Shown: positions 41,441 to 50,423 of the stretch, piece by piece
How the letters are laid out: each line of letters opens with the position of its first letter
How positions within the stretch are numbered: position 1 is the stretch's first letter
Assembly: GCA_019115165.1 (NCBI GenBank)
Contig: DXEB01000017.1
Span: forward strand, 1 to 64,000
Origin: Candidatus Anaerotignum merdipullorum
GTDB lineage: Bacteria > Bacillota > Clostridia > Lachnospirales > Anaerotignaceae
Length of the DNA stretch: 64,000 bases
Direction: 5' to 3'
Translations under genes and position numbers: made by a program
The notes under the pieces: model-generated
What the model was told of the DNA's origin: nothing
The model's database searches: none
Seen by the model: only the letters and a program-made list of their open reading frames with translations

Positions 41441-42358
41441 ATGTTAGATGTTTGCTTATTGGGCACCGGTGGCATGATGCCAATGCCCGGTCGGTTTTTG
41501 ACAGCGCTGGCACTGCGGTTGAACGGGCGAATGATGTTGATTGACTGCGGAGAGGGTACACAAGTGACGATGAAAATGCTGGGTTGGGGATTTAAGACAA
41601 TCGATGCCATTTGTTTTACCCATTTCCATGCAGACCACATTTCCGGTTTGCCTGGATTGCTGTTAACGATTGGAAATTCCGGCAGAACGGAACCGCTGTG
41701 TTTGGTCGGACCGCAGGGACTGCCGTATATTGTGGAAGGCTTGCGCCGGATTGCGCCGGAGTTGCCGTTTCCGATTACATATATGGAACTGAATCGAGAA
41801 ACAGAACAACCGCTGCACATCGGGGAATTTGAACTGTCTTTCTGCCCGGCAGATCACATGGTGCGTTGTTTTGCATACCGTGTGGATGTCAGAAGGCGAG
41901 GAAAGTTTGATCCGAAGAAAGCGGAAGCGTTAGGCTTGCCTCGACCGTTCTGGGGAAAGCTGCAAAAAGAAGGCGCAGTGGAATATGAAGGCAGATGGTA
42001 TACGCCGGATCTGGTGCTGGGAGCGGAACGCCCGGGGATTGCGGTTGCATACTGTACAGACAGTCGCCCGGTAGAGCGGCTAAGCGCGTTTGCTGCGGAT
42101 GTGCAGTTGTTCATTTGTGAGGGAATGTACGGGGAAGAAGAAAAAAAAGCCAAGGCGCGGGAATATAAGCATATGTTGTTTTCGGAAGCGGCGCATTTGG
42201 CAAAAGCGGCAAATGCACAGGCGTTGTGGCTGACGCATTTCAGTCCGTCTTTACATGAGCCGGAAGCGTACTTGCAAAACGCTGCGGATATTTTCCCGAA
42301 CACAGAACTGGGCGAAGAGCGGAAATGCACGACGCTGTACTTTCCGCAGGAAGGATAA
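41441..42358 (+). CDS. rnz: Ribonuclease Z
   Basis: [54 protein letters not shown]...YCTDSRPV...[45 protein letters not shown]. Confidence 0.96.
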   Translation: MLDVCLLGTGGMMPMPGRFLTALALRLNGRMMLIDCGEGTQVTMKMLGWGFKTIDAICFTHFHADHISGLPGLLLTIGNSGRTEPLCLVGPQGLPYIVEGLRRIAPELPFPITYMELNRETEQPLHIGEFELSFCPADHMVRCFAYRVDVRRRGKFDPKKAEALGLPRPFWGKLQKEGAVEYEGRWYTPDLVLGAERPGIAVAYCTDSRPVERLSAFAADVQLFICEGMYGEEEKKAKAREYKHMLFSEAAHLAKAANAQALWLTHFSPSLHEPEAYLQNAADIFPNTELGEERKCTTLYFPQEG

Positions 42359-42366
42359 GGAGAAGG

Positions 42367-43389
42367 ATGGAACAAGATATTTTGATTTTGGCAGTGGAAA
42401 GCTCCTGTGACGAAACGGCGGCAGCAGTGGTCAAAAACGGCAGAGAAGTGCTTTCTAATATCATCTCGTCGCAGATTGCGCTGCATACGCTCTATGGCGG
42501 CGTGGTGCCGGAAATCGCTTCCAGAAAACACATAGAAGCCATTGATGGCGTCATTACCCAGGCATTGGCGCAGGCGGGCGTAACATTGCAGGAAATAGAC
42601 GCCATTGGCGTGACCTATGGTCCGGGTTTGGTCGGGGCGCTGCTGGTCGGATTGGCGGAAGCAAAAGCGCTGGCATTTGCGACCGGAAAACCGTTGATCG
42701 GCGTGCATCATATCGAGGGGCATATCTGTGCGAATTATATTGAACATAAAGACTTTGCGCCGCCGTATATGGCGTTGGTGGTGTCCGGCGGGCATTCCCA
42801 TCTGGTATTTGTGTCTGATTACGGAAAGTATGAGATTTTAGGCAGAACCCGCGATGATGCGGCGGGAGAGGCCTATGACAAGGTTGCCCGTGCCATTGGG
42901 ATGGGATATCCGGGAGGACCCAAGATAGATGCTGCGGCAAAGAAGGGAAATGCCAAGGCGATCTCTTTTCCGCGGGTGTATTTGGAAGAAGACAGTTATG
43001 ATTTTAGTTTTAGCGGATTAAAGTCTGCGGTACTCAATTATGTCAATAAACAGAAGATGATGGGAGCGCCAATGGTACCAGAGGATATCGCCGCCAGCTT
43101 CCAGCAGGCAGTGGTAGAAGTGCTGGTAGAAAAGACCATGCGAGCGGCGAAAGAAAAAGGGGTTTCCCAAATTGCACTGGCAGGCGGCGTGGCGTCAAAT
43201 TCCGCTTTGCGGGAGCAGATGCGCCGGGCGTGTGAGGCGGAAGGATATTTTCTCAGTATTCCTTCTCCTATTTTGTGCACGGACAATGCGGCAATGATTG
43301 GCTGTGCAGCGTACTATGAATATTTGGCGGGGGTACGGGATGGCTGGGACTTGAATGCCAATCCGGGACTGAAGCTGGGAGAACGCTGA
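42367..43389 (+). CDS. tsaD: tRNA N6-adenosine threonylcarbamoyltransferase
   Basis: [57 protein letters not shown]...[13 protein letters not shown]...[18 protein letters not shown]. Confidence 0.97.
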   Translation: MEQDILILAVESSCDETAAAVVKNGREVLSNIISSQIALHTLYGGVVPEIASRKHIEAIDGVITQALAQAGVTLQEIDAIGVTYGPGLVGALLVGLAEAKALAFATGKPLIGVHHIEGHICANYIEHKDFAPPYMALVVSGGHSHLVFVSDYGKYEILGRTRDDAAGEAYDKVARAIGMGYPGGPKIDAAAKKGNAKAISFPRVYLEEDSYDFSFSGLKSAVLNYVNKQKMMGAPMVPEDIAASFQQAVVEVLVEKTMRAAKEKGVSQIALAGGVASNSALREQMRRACEAEGYFLSIPSPILCTDNAAMIGCAAYYEYLAGVRDGWDLNANPGLKLGER

Positions 43390-43451
43390 AGCGCCAAATG
43401 GCATTGGGAACAATGAACGCATCAGGAATGTATATGAAGGAGGAAAAAGAT

Positions 43452-44132
43452 ATGGCAGGGATTTTCAGCAGATTTAAAACAATAATAGAAGCAAATATCA
43501 ACGCACTGCTGGATCAGGCAGAAGATCCGGTGAAGATGGCAGATCAGCTTGCCAGAGAGCTGCAAAAAGATTTGGGTGAAGTCAAAGCGGAAACCGTTTC
43601 TGTCATGGCGGAAGAAAAACGCGCAAAACGGATCTATGAAGAGTGTGTGGCAGAGTTGGAAAAACTGCAGAATTATGCACAGAAAGCGGTGCTTGCCGGA
43701 AATGACACGGATGCGAGAACTTTTTTGGCGGAAAAAGCGGCAAAGGCAGCACAGTTGGACAGCTTAAAAGGTGCTTGGGAGCTGGCGGCGGCAAATGCAG
43801 CTAAAATGCGCGAGCTGCATGATAAATTAACGGAACAGCTCAGAGAAGTGGAAGAACGCAAAGCCGCTGTTCGTGCCAAAGCGGCAATGGTGAAATCTCA
43901 GCAGAAAGCCAATGAAATGAAAACCGATTTCGGCGCAGGCTCGATGGCGGCATTTGACGCATTGGAAGAAAAATTGAATCGTTCTTTGGACGAGGCGCAG
44001 GCAATGACGGAGTTGAATGAAAAACAGGACGAGGTGTCGGATTTGATGGCAAAGTATGACACGGATGCTGCGGCGCAAACGGCTGCGATAGAGGACGAAC
44101 TGGCGGCACTGAAGGAAAAACTGGGCAAGTAA
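43452..44132 (+). CDS. PspA/IM30-family protein
   Basis: MAGIFSRFKTIIEANINALLDQAEDPVKMADQLARELQKDLGEVKAETVSVMAEEKRAKRIYEE. Confidence 0.93.
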   Translation: MAGIFSRFKTIIEANINALLDQAEDPVKMADQLARELQKDLGEVKAETVSVMAEEKRAKRIYEECVAELEKLQNYAQKAVLAGNDTDARTFLAEKAAKAAQLDSLKGAWELAAANAAKMRELHDKLTEQLREVEERKAAVRAKAAMVKSQQKANEMKTDFGAGSMAAFDALEEKLNRSLDEAQAMTELNEKQDEVSDLMAKYDTDAAAQTAAIEDELAALKEKLGK

Positions 44133-44149
44133 CGGGGGTGCGGAAAACG

Positions 44150-45175
44150 ATGGGATTGTTCGGCAATGAATTCAGTAATGTCGTGGAATGGCAGGAACAG
44201 GATGACCAGGTGATTTTTGATAAATGGCAGAATGATGAGATTAAAAAAGGCAGCCGTTTGGTCATTCGCCCCGGTCAGGATGCGATTTTTCTGTACAATG
44301 GAAAGATAGAGGGCATTTTTACCGAGGAAGGCAGTTTTGATATCGAATCTCAGATTGTACCGTTTTTAAGTACGCTCAAGGGAGTTCGGTTTGGATTCAA
44401 CAGTGGCATTCGTGCGGAAGTGCTGTTTGTCAATACCAAAGAATTTACGGTGAAGTGGGGAACCAAAAATGCGGTCATGATTCCTTACAGCGGATTGCCC
44501 GGCGGACTGCCGGTTCGTGCGTTTGGCACCTTCCAGATGAAAGTATCCGACTATGTCTGCTTGATCGATACCATTGCAGGAATCAAAGCTCGTTTTACTA
44601 TCGATGATGTGAAAAGCAGGGTGCTGAGTATTCTGGATCAGTTGCTGATGAAATGGATTGGAAAGGAAGGCAAGGATCTGTTTTGTTTACAGGCAAGCGC
44701 CTATGAGATTGCCCGTGGGATGCAGGAGGATTTGGATATGGAGCTGCGCAAGATTGGGATTGCAGTAACTGGGATGCAGATTTCCAGTTTCAGTTATCCA
44801 CAGGAAGTGCAGGAAAAAATCAATGCAGCGGCGGGATATCATATGGTAGGGGATATGAATCGCTACCAGCAGGGGAAATTGGCAGACGGTTTGGATCAAA
44901 GCGGTAATGCGGCGGGAAGTATTGCCGGAATGGGGGTTGGTATGGCTGCCGGTATGCAGATGGCACAGGAGATGCTGCGGCAAACTTCTCAGCAAAGAGA
45001 GGTTTCGCAAGGCGGCAAACAGTGTCCGTCCTGCGGTGCAGCGGTAGGTGCAGCGGATCGGTTTTGCTCCGCCTGCGGACAAAAATTAGAAACCGCAGTA
45101 TTTTGTCCCGCCTGTGGCGCGAAAGTCAATGCAGGGGATCGCTTTTGTTCCGGCTGTGGAAAGAAGATGGCATAA
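44150..45175 (+). CDS. SPFH-domain protein with C-terminal zinc ribbons (YdjI-like)
   Basis: MGLFGNEFSNVVEWQEQDDQVIFDKWQNDEIKKGSRLVIRPGQDAIFLYNGKI; C-terminal CPSCGAAVGAADRFCSACGQK...CPACGAKVNAGDRFCSGCGKK. Confidence 0.9.
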   Translation: MGLFGNEFSNVVEWQEQDDQVIFDKWQNDEIKKGSRLVIRPGQDAIFLYNGKIEGIFTEEGSFDIESQIVPFLSTLKGVRFGFNSGIRAEVLFVNTKEFTVKWGTKNAVMIPYSGLPGGLPVRAFGTFQMKVSDYVCLIDTIAGIKARFTIDDVKSRVLSILDQLLMKWIGKEGKDLFCLQASAYEIARGMQEDLDMELRKIGIAVTGMQISSFSYPQEVQEKINAAAGYHMVGDMNRYQQGKLADGLDQSGNAAGSIAGMGVGMAAGMQMAQEMLRQTSQQREVSQGGKQCPSCGAAVGAADRFCSACGQKLETAVFCPACGAKVNAGDRFCSGCGKKMA

Positions 45176-45391
45176 AAAAAGAAGGGCAGCGGAATTGTTT
45201 TGGTGGTACAGCTCTCAGACGGATGGGGGTGGCTGCACAGGAAAGAAAGCGCGGGGATGTGCAAGATGGAGCTGCGCGGCTTGGATGGAGCGCATGAGAG
45301 TGCGCAGGATTCCTCTGTACAGGCGCTGAAACAAATGGGAAAAATAGGACAGAGACAGCAGTACAGCTTGATAAAATGAAGGGGAAGAAAG

Positions 45392-45913
45392 ATGGAGATT
45401 CGATTGGCGAAAGCGTCGGATTTAGACGCGGTTGCGGCAATATATGATGCTGTATTGCAGCAGGAAGAACGAGGAATCTGTTATACCAACTGGCAAAAGG
45501 GGTTATATCCCCGTCGAGAAACGGCGGAACGAGGCTGGAGAGACGGAACCCTATTTGTGCTGGAGGAAGCGGGACAGATTTGTGCATCAATGGTGCTTAA
45601 TCAGGTGCAGCCAAAGGAGTATGGGACGATAGAATGGGTATATCCTGCAGCACCGCAGGAGGTTTTTGTGATTCATACCCTTTGTGTACATCCGGCGCAA
45701 ACGAAAAAAGGATATGCAAAAGCAATGGTTGTCTTTGCGGAAGAACAGGCGCGAAAGCAGAAGGGACGCGTCATGCGGCTAGATACCTATGTGGGCAACC
45801 AACCGGCAGTAGCGTTGTATCGCCATTTGGGTTATCGGTTGGCCGGCAGCACGGATTTTCTATTTGAAGGCGTGATTCCAGAAGAACTGTATTGTTTGGA
45901 AAAACGTTTGTGA
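45392..45913 (+). CDS. GNAT-family N-acetyltransferase
   Basis: MEIRLAKASDLDAVAAIYDAVL...VIHTLCVHPAQTKKGYAKAMVVFAEEQARKQKGRVMRLDTYVGNQPAVALYRHLGYRLAG. Confidence 0.93.
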   Translation: MEIRLAKASDLDAVAAIYDAVLQQEERGICYTNWQKGLYPRRETAERGWRDGTLFVLEEAGQICASMVLNQVQPKEYGTIEWVYPAAPQEVFVIHTLCVHPAQTKKGYAKAMVVFAEEQARKQKGRVMRLDTYVGNQPAVALYRHLGYRLAGSTDFLFEGVIPEELYCLEKRL

Positions 45914-46082
45914 GAAAGATCCAAGATGGCAATAGAGCTTGTCGTGTGGATTGCTTTCTTTCTGTTGGCGAATGCGAAACAAAGACAGGCAGTGCACAGT
46001 GTGGTGCGGAACATGCTGCGGAAAGATTGAATGGCAAAGAAACGGAAGGAACAGAAAAAGCAAAATGGGAAAATAGGAAACA

Positions 46083-46128
46083 GAAGGATTCTCTGTAAGG
46101 CAAATCACCCAGAATTCTTCTGTTTTTT
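46083..46128 (+). terminator. Terminator after GNAT gene
   Basis: AGAAGGATTC...GAATTCTTCTGTTTTTTG inverted repeat with T run. Confidence 0.6.
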
Positions 46129-46144
46129 GTATGCAGGAATAGGA

Positions 46145-46355
46145 GAAAAAAGAAAGGTCTTGGATGAGAACCAAGACCTTCTTCTTCGATGAGAAATCAT
46201 CGAGTAAGGGGAGGGGTACTATGTATGTGTTATAGAAACCAAAATAGAGATATAAACTGTTGTCGCCCATTGTATTGGGAAGGGGTGCCTGAAGCGACTC
46301 GGGGAAATCGCTTCAGGCGGGAAGTAAAAGGGGGCGTCCTTTTGACTTCTCCTAC
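46145..46355 (-). ncRNA. Candidate structured small RNA with C-rich loops, minus strand
   Basis: Ends in a perfect 10-bp stem AAGGTCTTGG/CCAAGACCTT followed by TCTTTTTTC on the minus strand; contains GCCTGAAGCGA-ttTCCCCgag-TCGCTTCAGGC and ATGATTTCTCAT hairpins and single-stranded ACCCCTTCCC and GTACCCCTCCCC; no credible ORF with SD. Confidence 0.45.
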
Positions 46356-46393
46356 AGTATAAAACAGAAATATGTCCATTTTGTGAATAGAAA

Positions 46394-46420
46394 CTTAAGG
46401 CTAGCTTAAGGAATCTTAAA
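46394..46420. promoter_or_regulatory. CTTAA direct repeats at 11/10-bp spacing
   Basis: CTTAAGGctagCTTAAGGaatCTTAAA, starts at 46394, 46405, 46415. Confidence 0.45.
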
Positions 46421-47059
46421 AAATCCGCATGGAAAAAACAAAGAAAAAAAGAAGATGCAACCAACCTTGGGGGGATGAACATAAGCTGTTAAATAAAATA
46501 GTGTGAAACGGTAATCAATGATATCTGGTTGCAAACAAAGGATAACACGTTTATGGCAGCGATAAAACAAAAAAGTCAGGAAAGGTAAGTGGCTGAACAA
46601 TAGAGAGAGCATTTCAAGACAAAACAAAAAGACCGTATCTCGCGATGTAGGTGAGAAGATGACACCGTTGTTTCGTGGAGAAAGAAGGCTTTTGTAATGT
46701 TTGGAATGGAAAAGCGGGTTAGAAAAGTATGGACAAAAAAGTGGTACAAACGGTGTTTTGAGTGGAATGATTGGGGAGAAAAATAAGAATGGGAGCATAG
46801 CAAAAAGATAGGAATCCAACTGTATTTTGTTGATAAGTCTGCAGAAAGCAATCAGAGAGAATGTTGGTATGTTGACTTTTTGACATTTGATGCAAGGATG
46901 GCGCTGAGCGTTTGAAATTGGAAAAAAGGTACAGGGCATTTGATAATACTGGAGGGACAACATTAAAGAAATATTAAAAAATATTGTGTTGTATCTTCCA
47001 ATTTGAGGTTTATAATGACAGCATATCTGTTGTAACATTGCATGAGGAGGAGAACAGTC

Positions 47060-48280
47060 ATGACAAAGAAAAAGAAGATCATACTGGCGGTAGCTGTGAT
47101 TGCAGTTGCGGCAGCTGGACTGAAAGTAGCATTAGGGGCTGGTGGACAAGAACCGATTGGGACTCCTGTGACAACTGCCGCAGTTACTCGGCAGGATTTA
47201 CAGGAAGTATTGAAGGAAAAGGCGGTGCTGGAAGGAACAGAAAGTACGGAAGTAGTGTCTCGTCTGCATTATGAGGTGACGCAGCTGTTAGTCCAGGAGG
47301 GAGACAAGGTATCCAAGGGACAGTTGCTTGCGGTATTGGACAGCAGTGATATTCAAGACGAAATTGCACAAACAAACGGCGAACTGCAACTGTTAGAATA
47401 TCAGCAGCAAGAGACCTTAAAGGATCGCCAGACAGAATATGATAATGCATTGTTGGAAAAACAAAACGCGGAAAAAACGTATCAAGACAAACAACAGCTG
47501 TTCTCCATTGGAGCAGCCAGTCAATCAGAAGTAGACGAGGCGAAGGATGCTTTGGATAAGGCGCAGCGTACGCTGGATGCCATTCCCAGTGAAAATGGTC
47601 AGGCAGTGCTGACAAGTGCGGAAAAACAGACCAAGGCGAATGCAGAGCAAAAAGCCAGAATACAAGCCGCAACATTGGAAGATTGTCAGATCCGCAGCGC
47701 CATTGACGGAACGGTAACGCGCGTGAATATCAAAGTAGGACGATTTGCAGATGAAACAGAAAACGAGAATCCGATGTTTGTCATTGAGGACATCGAGCAT
47801 CTGCAAATGAAAGTGATGATCAGTGAAAATGACATTGACCGAGTACAGGTAGGGCAAGAAGTGGAAATTTCTGCGGATATTCTCGGAAAAGATACGGTGG
47901 CAGGTATTGTTGACCGTATTTCTCCAACTGGGGAACAGAAAAGCAGCACCTCTTCGGAGCGGGTTATTCCTGTTTATATCACGGTAGAAGAGCAAAATGA
48001 CAAGCTGATTGCCGGTATTACAGCAGAAGCAACGATTAAAATCGCTTTTGCAGAAAATACACTGGTGGTGCCGCTGGAAGCAATTGGAGAGATGGAAGAC
48101 GGTACGACGGCAGTGTATACGGTGACAGAACAGGGGACGGTACATATTGTTCCGGTGACATTGGGGCTGGAAACCGATTTGTTGGCGGAAGTGAAGTCGG
48201 ATGCACTGACAGAAGGGCAGACTGTCATATTAAATCCCGGTTTTGCGCTGACAGAGGGCATGGCGGTAACCGCACAGTAG
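47060..48280 (+). CDS. Efflux periplasmic-adaptor-like subunit (MacA/HlyD family)
   Basis: N-terminal TM; VSRLHYEVTQLLVQEGDKVSKGQLLAVLDSSDIQDEIAQ; coiled coil; CQIRSAIDGTVTRVNIKVGRF...GITAEATIKIAFAENTLVVPLEAI. Confidence 0.92.
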   Translation: MTKKKKIILAVAVIAVAAAGLKVALGAGGQEPIGTPVTTAAVTRQDLQEVLKEKAVLEGTESTEVVSRLHYEVTQLLVQEGDKVSKGQLLAVLDSSDIQDEIAQTNGELQLLEYQQQETLKDRQTEYDNALLEKQNAEKTYQDKQQLFSIGAASQSEVDEAKDALDKAQRTLDAIPSENGQAVLTSAEKQTKANAEQKARIQAATLEDCQIRSAIDGTVTRVNIKVGRFADETENENPMFVIEDIEHLQMKVMISENDIDRVQVGQEVEISADILGKDTVAGIVDRISPTGEQKSSTSSERVIPVYITVEEQNDKLIAGITAEATIKIAFAENTLVVPLEAIGEMEDGTTAVYTVTEQGTVHIVPVTLGLETDLLAEVKSDALTEGQTVILNPGFALTEGMAVTAQ

Positions 48281-48291
48281 GGGTGATGGAC

Positions 48292-48990
48292 ATGAAAGAA
48301 ATGATTAAAATGGAACATCTGCATAAAACCTATGATACCGGTGCGGTACAGGTTCATGCACTCAATGATATCAATTTGCGCATTACAGAAGGGGAATATG
48401 TAGCCATTATGGGGCAGTCTGGTTCTGGAAAATCGACACTGATGAATATTTTGGGATGTATGGACAGGCAATTTGAAGGCGTCTATGAATTGGATGGCAT
48501 TCGGATTGCGAATCAGAGTGAAAATCAACTTTCGACAATTCGGAATAAAAAAATTGGGTTTGTATTTCAGGCATTCCAACTCATTCCCCGAACTTCTGCG
48601 CTGAAAAATGTTGAAATTCCTATGATTTATGCGGGGATGAAGGCGGACGAGAGACGAAAGAAAGCGATTGCGTTGTTAGAAAAAGTCGGATTGGGGGAAC
48701 GGATCTATCATTTGCCCAATGAATTATCCGGCGGACAAAAACAGCGGGTAGCCATTGCGCGGGCGTTGGCGAACGATCCGTCTATTATTCTGGCAGACGA
48801 ACCGACTGGAAATCTGGATACAAAGGCATCTTATGAAATTATGGAATTCTTTACGAGTTTGAATCGAGACGGCGCCACAGTGGTGGTAGTGACCCATGAG
48901 GAAGAAATTGCGGCGTATACGAACCGAATTATTCGATTTCAGGACGGAAAAATCGTTCGGGATGAAAAGGTGGTGAAAGGCGAATGTTGA
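48292..48990 (+). CDS. ABC transporter ATP-binding protein (MacB/LolD type)
   Basis: Walker [10 protein letters not shown], signature [40 protein letters not shown]. Confidence 0.97.
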   Translation: MKEMIKMEHLHKTYDTGAVQVHALNDINLRITEGEYVAIMGQSGSGKSTLMNILGCMDRQFEGVYELDGIRIANQSENQLSTIRNKKIGFVFQAFQLIPRTSALKNVEIPMIYAGMKADERRKKAIALLEKVGLGERIYHLPNELSGGQKQRVAIARALANDPSIILADEPTGNLDTKASYEIMEFFTSLNRDGATVVVVTHEEEIAAYTNRIIRFQDGKIVRDEKVVKGEC

Positions 48991-50192
48991 TTTTTGAGAA
49001 CATCCGATTGGCAATCTCCTCCATTCGTGTCAATAAAATGCGTTCGTTTTTGACCATGCTCGGGATGATCATTGGGATTGGGTCTGTCATTGCTATTGTG
49101 TCTTTGGGAGATACCATGCGTACGTTGATGGCAAATGAATATCAGAATGTGGGGCTGGGGCTGGCGTACATGTATGTTTCTAAACCGGATGATGTTTCCA
49201 CCGACAATGATTTCTTTACGGTAGAAGAAGCGGAAAATATCAAAGAAGCCATGGGGGATGCCGTATCCTATGTTGGATTCCAATCTTCGCAGCGAACAGA
49301 CATGAAAGCAGGAAGAAAAACCAGCACGCTGTATCTGAGCGGGTTGGCAGAGAATCCGACGGCGCTGAAGGATTTGAAAATTCTGTATGGTCGTATGCTC
49401 AATGACAGCGATTTTCAAAATAAGCGGAATTATGTTGTGCTGCAAAAAGAAACGGCAGAAGAATTCTTCGGCGATGCAAATGCGGTAGGGCGGACCGTGG
49501 AGGTGAAGTTAAACGAAGATACAGAGGAGCTGCTGGTCATTGGGGTATATGAAAATACGGATTCCGCGTTTATGAAGCTGATGTCCGGCGGCAGCATGCA
49601 GACTGCCTATGTACCGGAAAGTTTGTTGATCAGTGAAGATGCCTATAATTGGAGCATTTACTTTATCGTATCGGATGTGGATCAGATGCAGCAGACCGTG
49701 GAACGGGTTAAAGGATATACCGCACGGATGAAGAATCTGGAGCCGGAGTATCTGATCTCCAGTTCGGCGGCGGAAGAAATGGAAATGGTGGACACCATGC
49801 TGGGGGCAATGTCCTCTGTCGTCGGCGCCATCGCGGCAATTTCTTTGTTGGTCGGCGGAATTGGCATTATGAATATCATGTTGGTATCCGTAACGGAGCG
49901 CACACGGGAAATTGGAATACGAAAGGCATTGGGTGCCAAAACCAGAGATATTTTGATTCAATTTTTGGTAGAAGCAGCAATGATTTCGGCTGCCGGCGGT
50001 GTTATCGGGACATTCTTAGGGATTTCTGTTGTGGCGCTGGGCGGCATGGCGTTTGGGCTTGAGACCGTAGTGAAGCCGCAAACGATATTGGTTGCAGTTG
50101 CTTTTTCCGCAGTAGTGGGGCTTGGATTTGGACTATATCCGGCAAGAAAAGCGGCAAAAGCGGATCCGGTGGTTGCGTTGCGTTATGAATAA
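48984..50192 (+). CDS. ABC transporter permease (MacB/FtsX-like)
   Basis: ENIRLAISSIRVNKMRSFLTMLGMIIGIGSVIAIVSLGDTM...LLVGGIGIMNIMLVSVTERTREIGIRKALGAKTRDILIQFLVEA...GLYPARKAAKADPVVALRYE. Confidence 0.97.
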   Translation: MLIFENIRLAISSIRVNKMRSFLTMLGMIIGIGSVIAIVSLGDTMRTLMANEYQNVGLGLAYMYVSKPDDVSTDNDFFTVEEAENIKEAMGDAVSYVGFQSSQRTDMKAGRKTSTLYLSGLAENPTALKDLKILYGRMLNDSDFQNKRNYVVLQKETAEEFFGDANAVGRTVEVKLNEDTEELLVIGVYENTDSAFMKLMSGGSMQTAYVPESLLISEDAYNWSIYFIVSDVDQMQQTVERVKGYTARMKNLEPEYLISSSAAEEMEMVDTMLGAMSSVVGAIAAISLLVGGIGIMNIMLVSVTERTREIGIRKALGAKTRDILIQFLVEAAMISAAGGVIGTFLGISVVALGGMAFGLETVVKPQTILVAVAFSAVVGLGFGLYPARKAAKADPVVALRYE

Positions 50193-50423
50193 AAAAAGCC
50201 GGTTGATTTGGCAAAAAGGTGTAAAACATGGAAAAAATTCATGGGATACGCCTTTTTTTTATGTTGCTTTGCACCGGAGTATGGTATAATGACTCCAATA
50301 TGGGTTTTGCTTTATGATGATTGCAAGAAGCAAGAAATCAGAACATTGGATTGCATGAAATGCCGGTTCCGCAATATCGCGAACGGCATTCTCATTTGCA
50401 TCAAAGCGAAAGGGGGCATTGCT

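Noticed and set aside
46208-46235. Plus-strand micro-ORF GGGGAGGGG-TACT-ATG TAT GTG TTA TAG (MYVL)
   Set aside because: Strong purine run before ATG, but only four codons and better explained as the complement of a C-rich motif in the minus-strand RNA candidate.
45860-46270. Minus-strand 136-aa ORF through the sRNA candidate
   Set aside because: No SD, crosses a strong plus-strand terminator and the intrinsic terminator hairpin; looks like chance open frame in hairpin-rich DNA.
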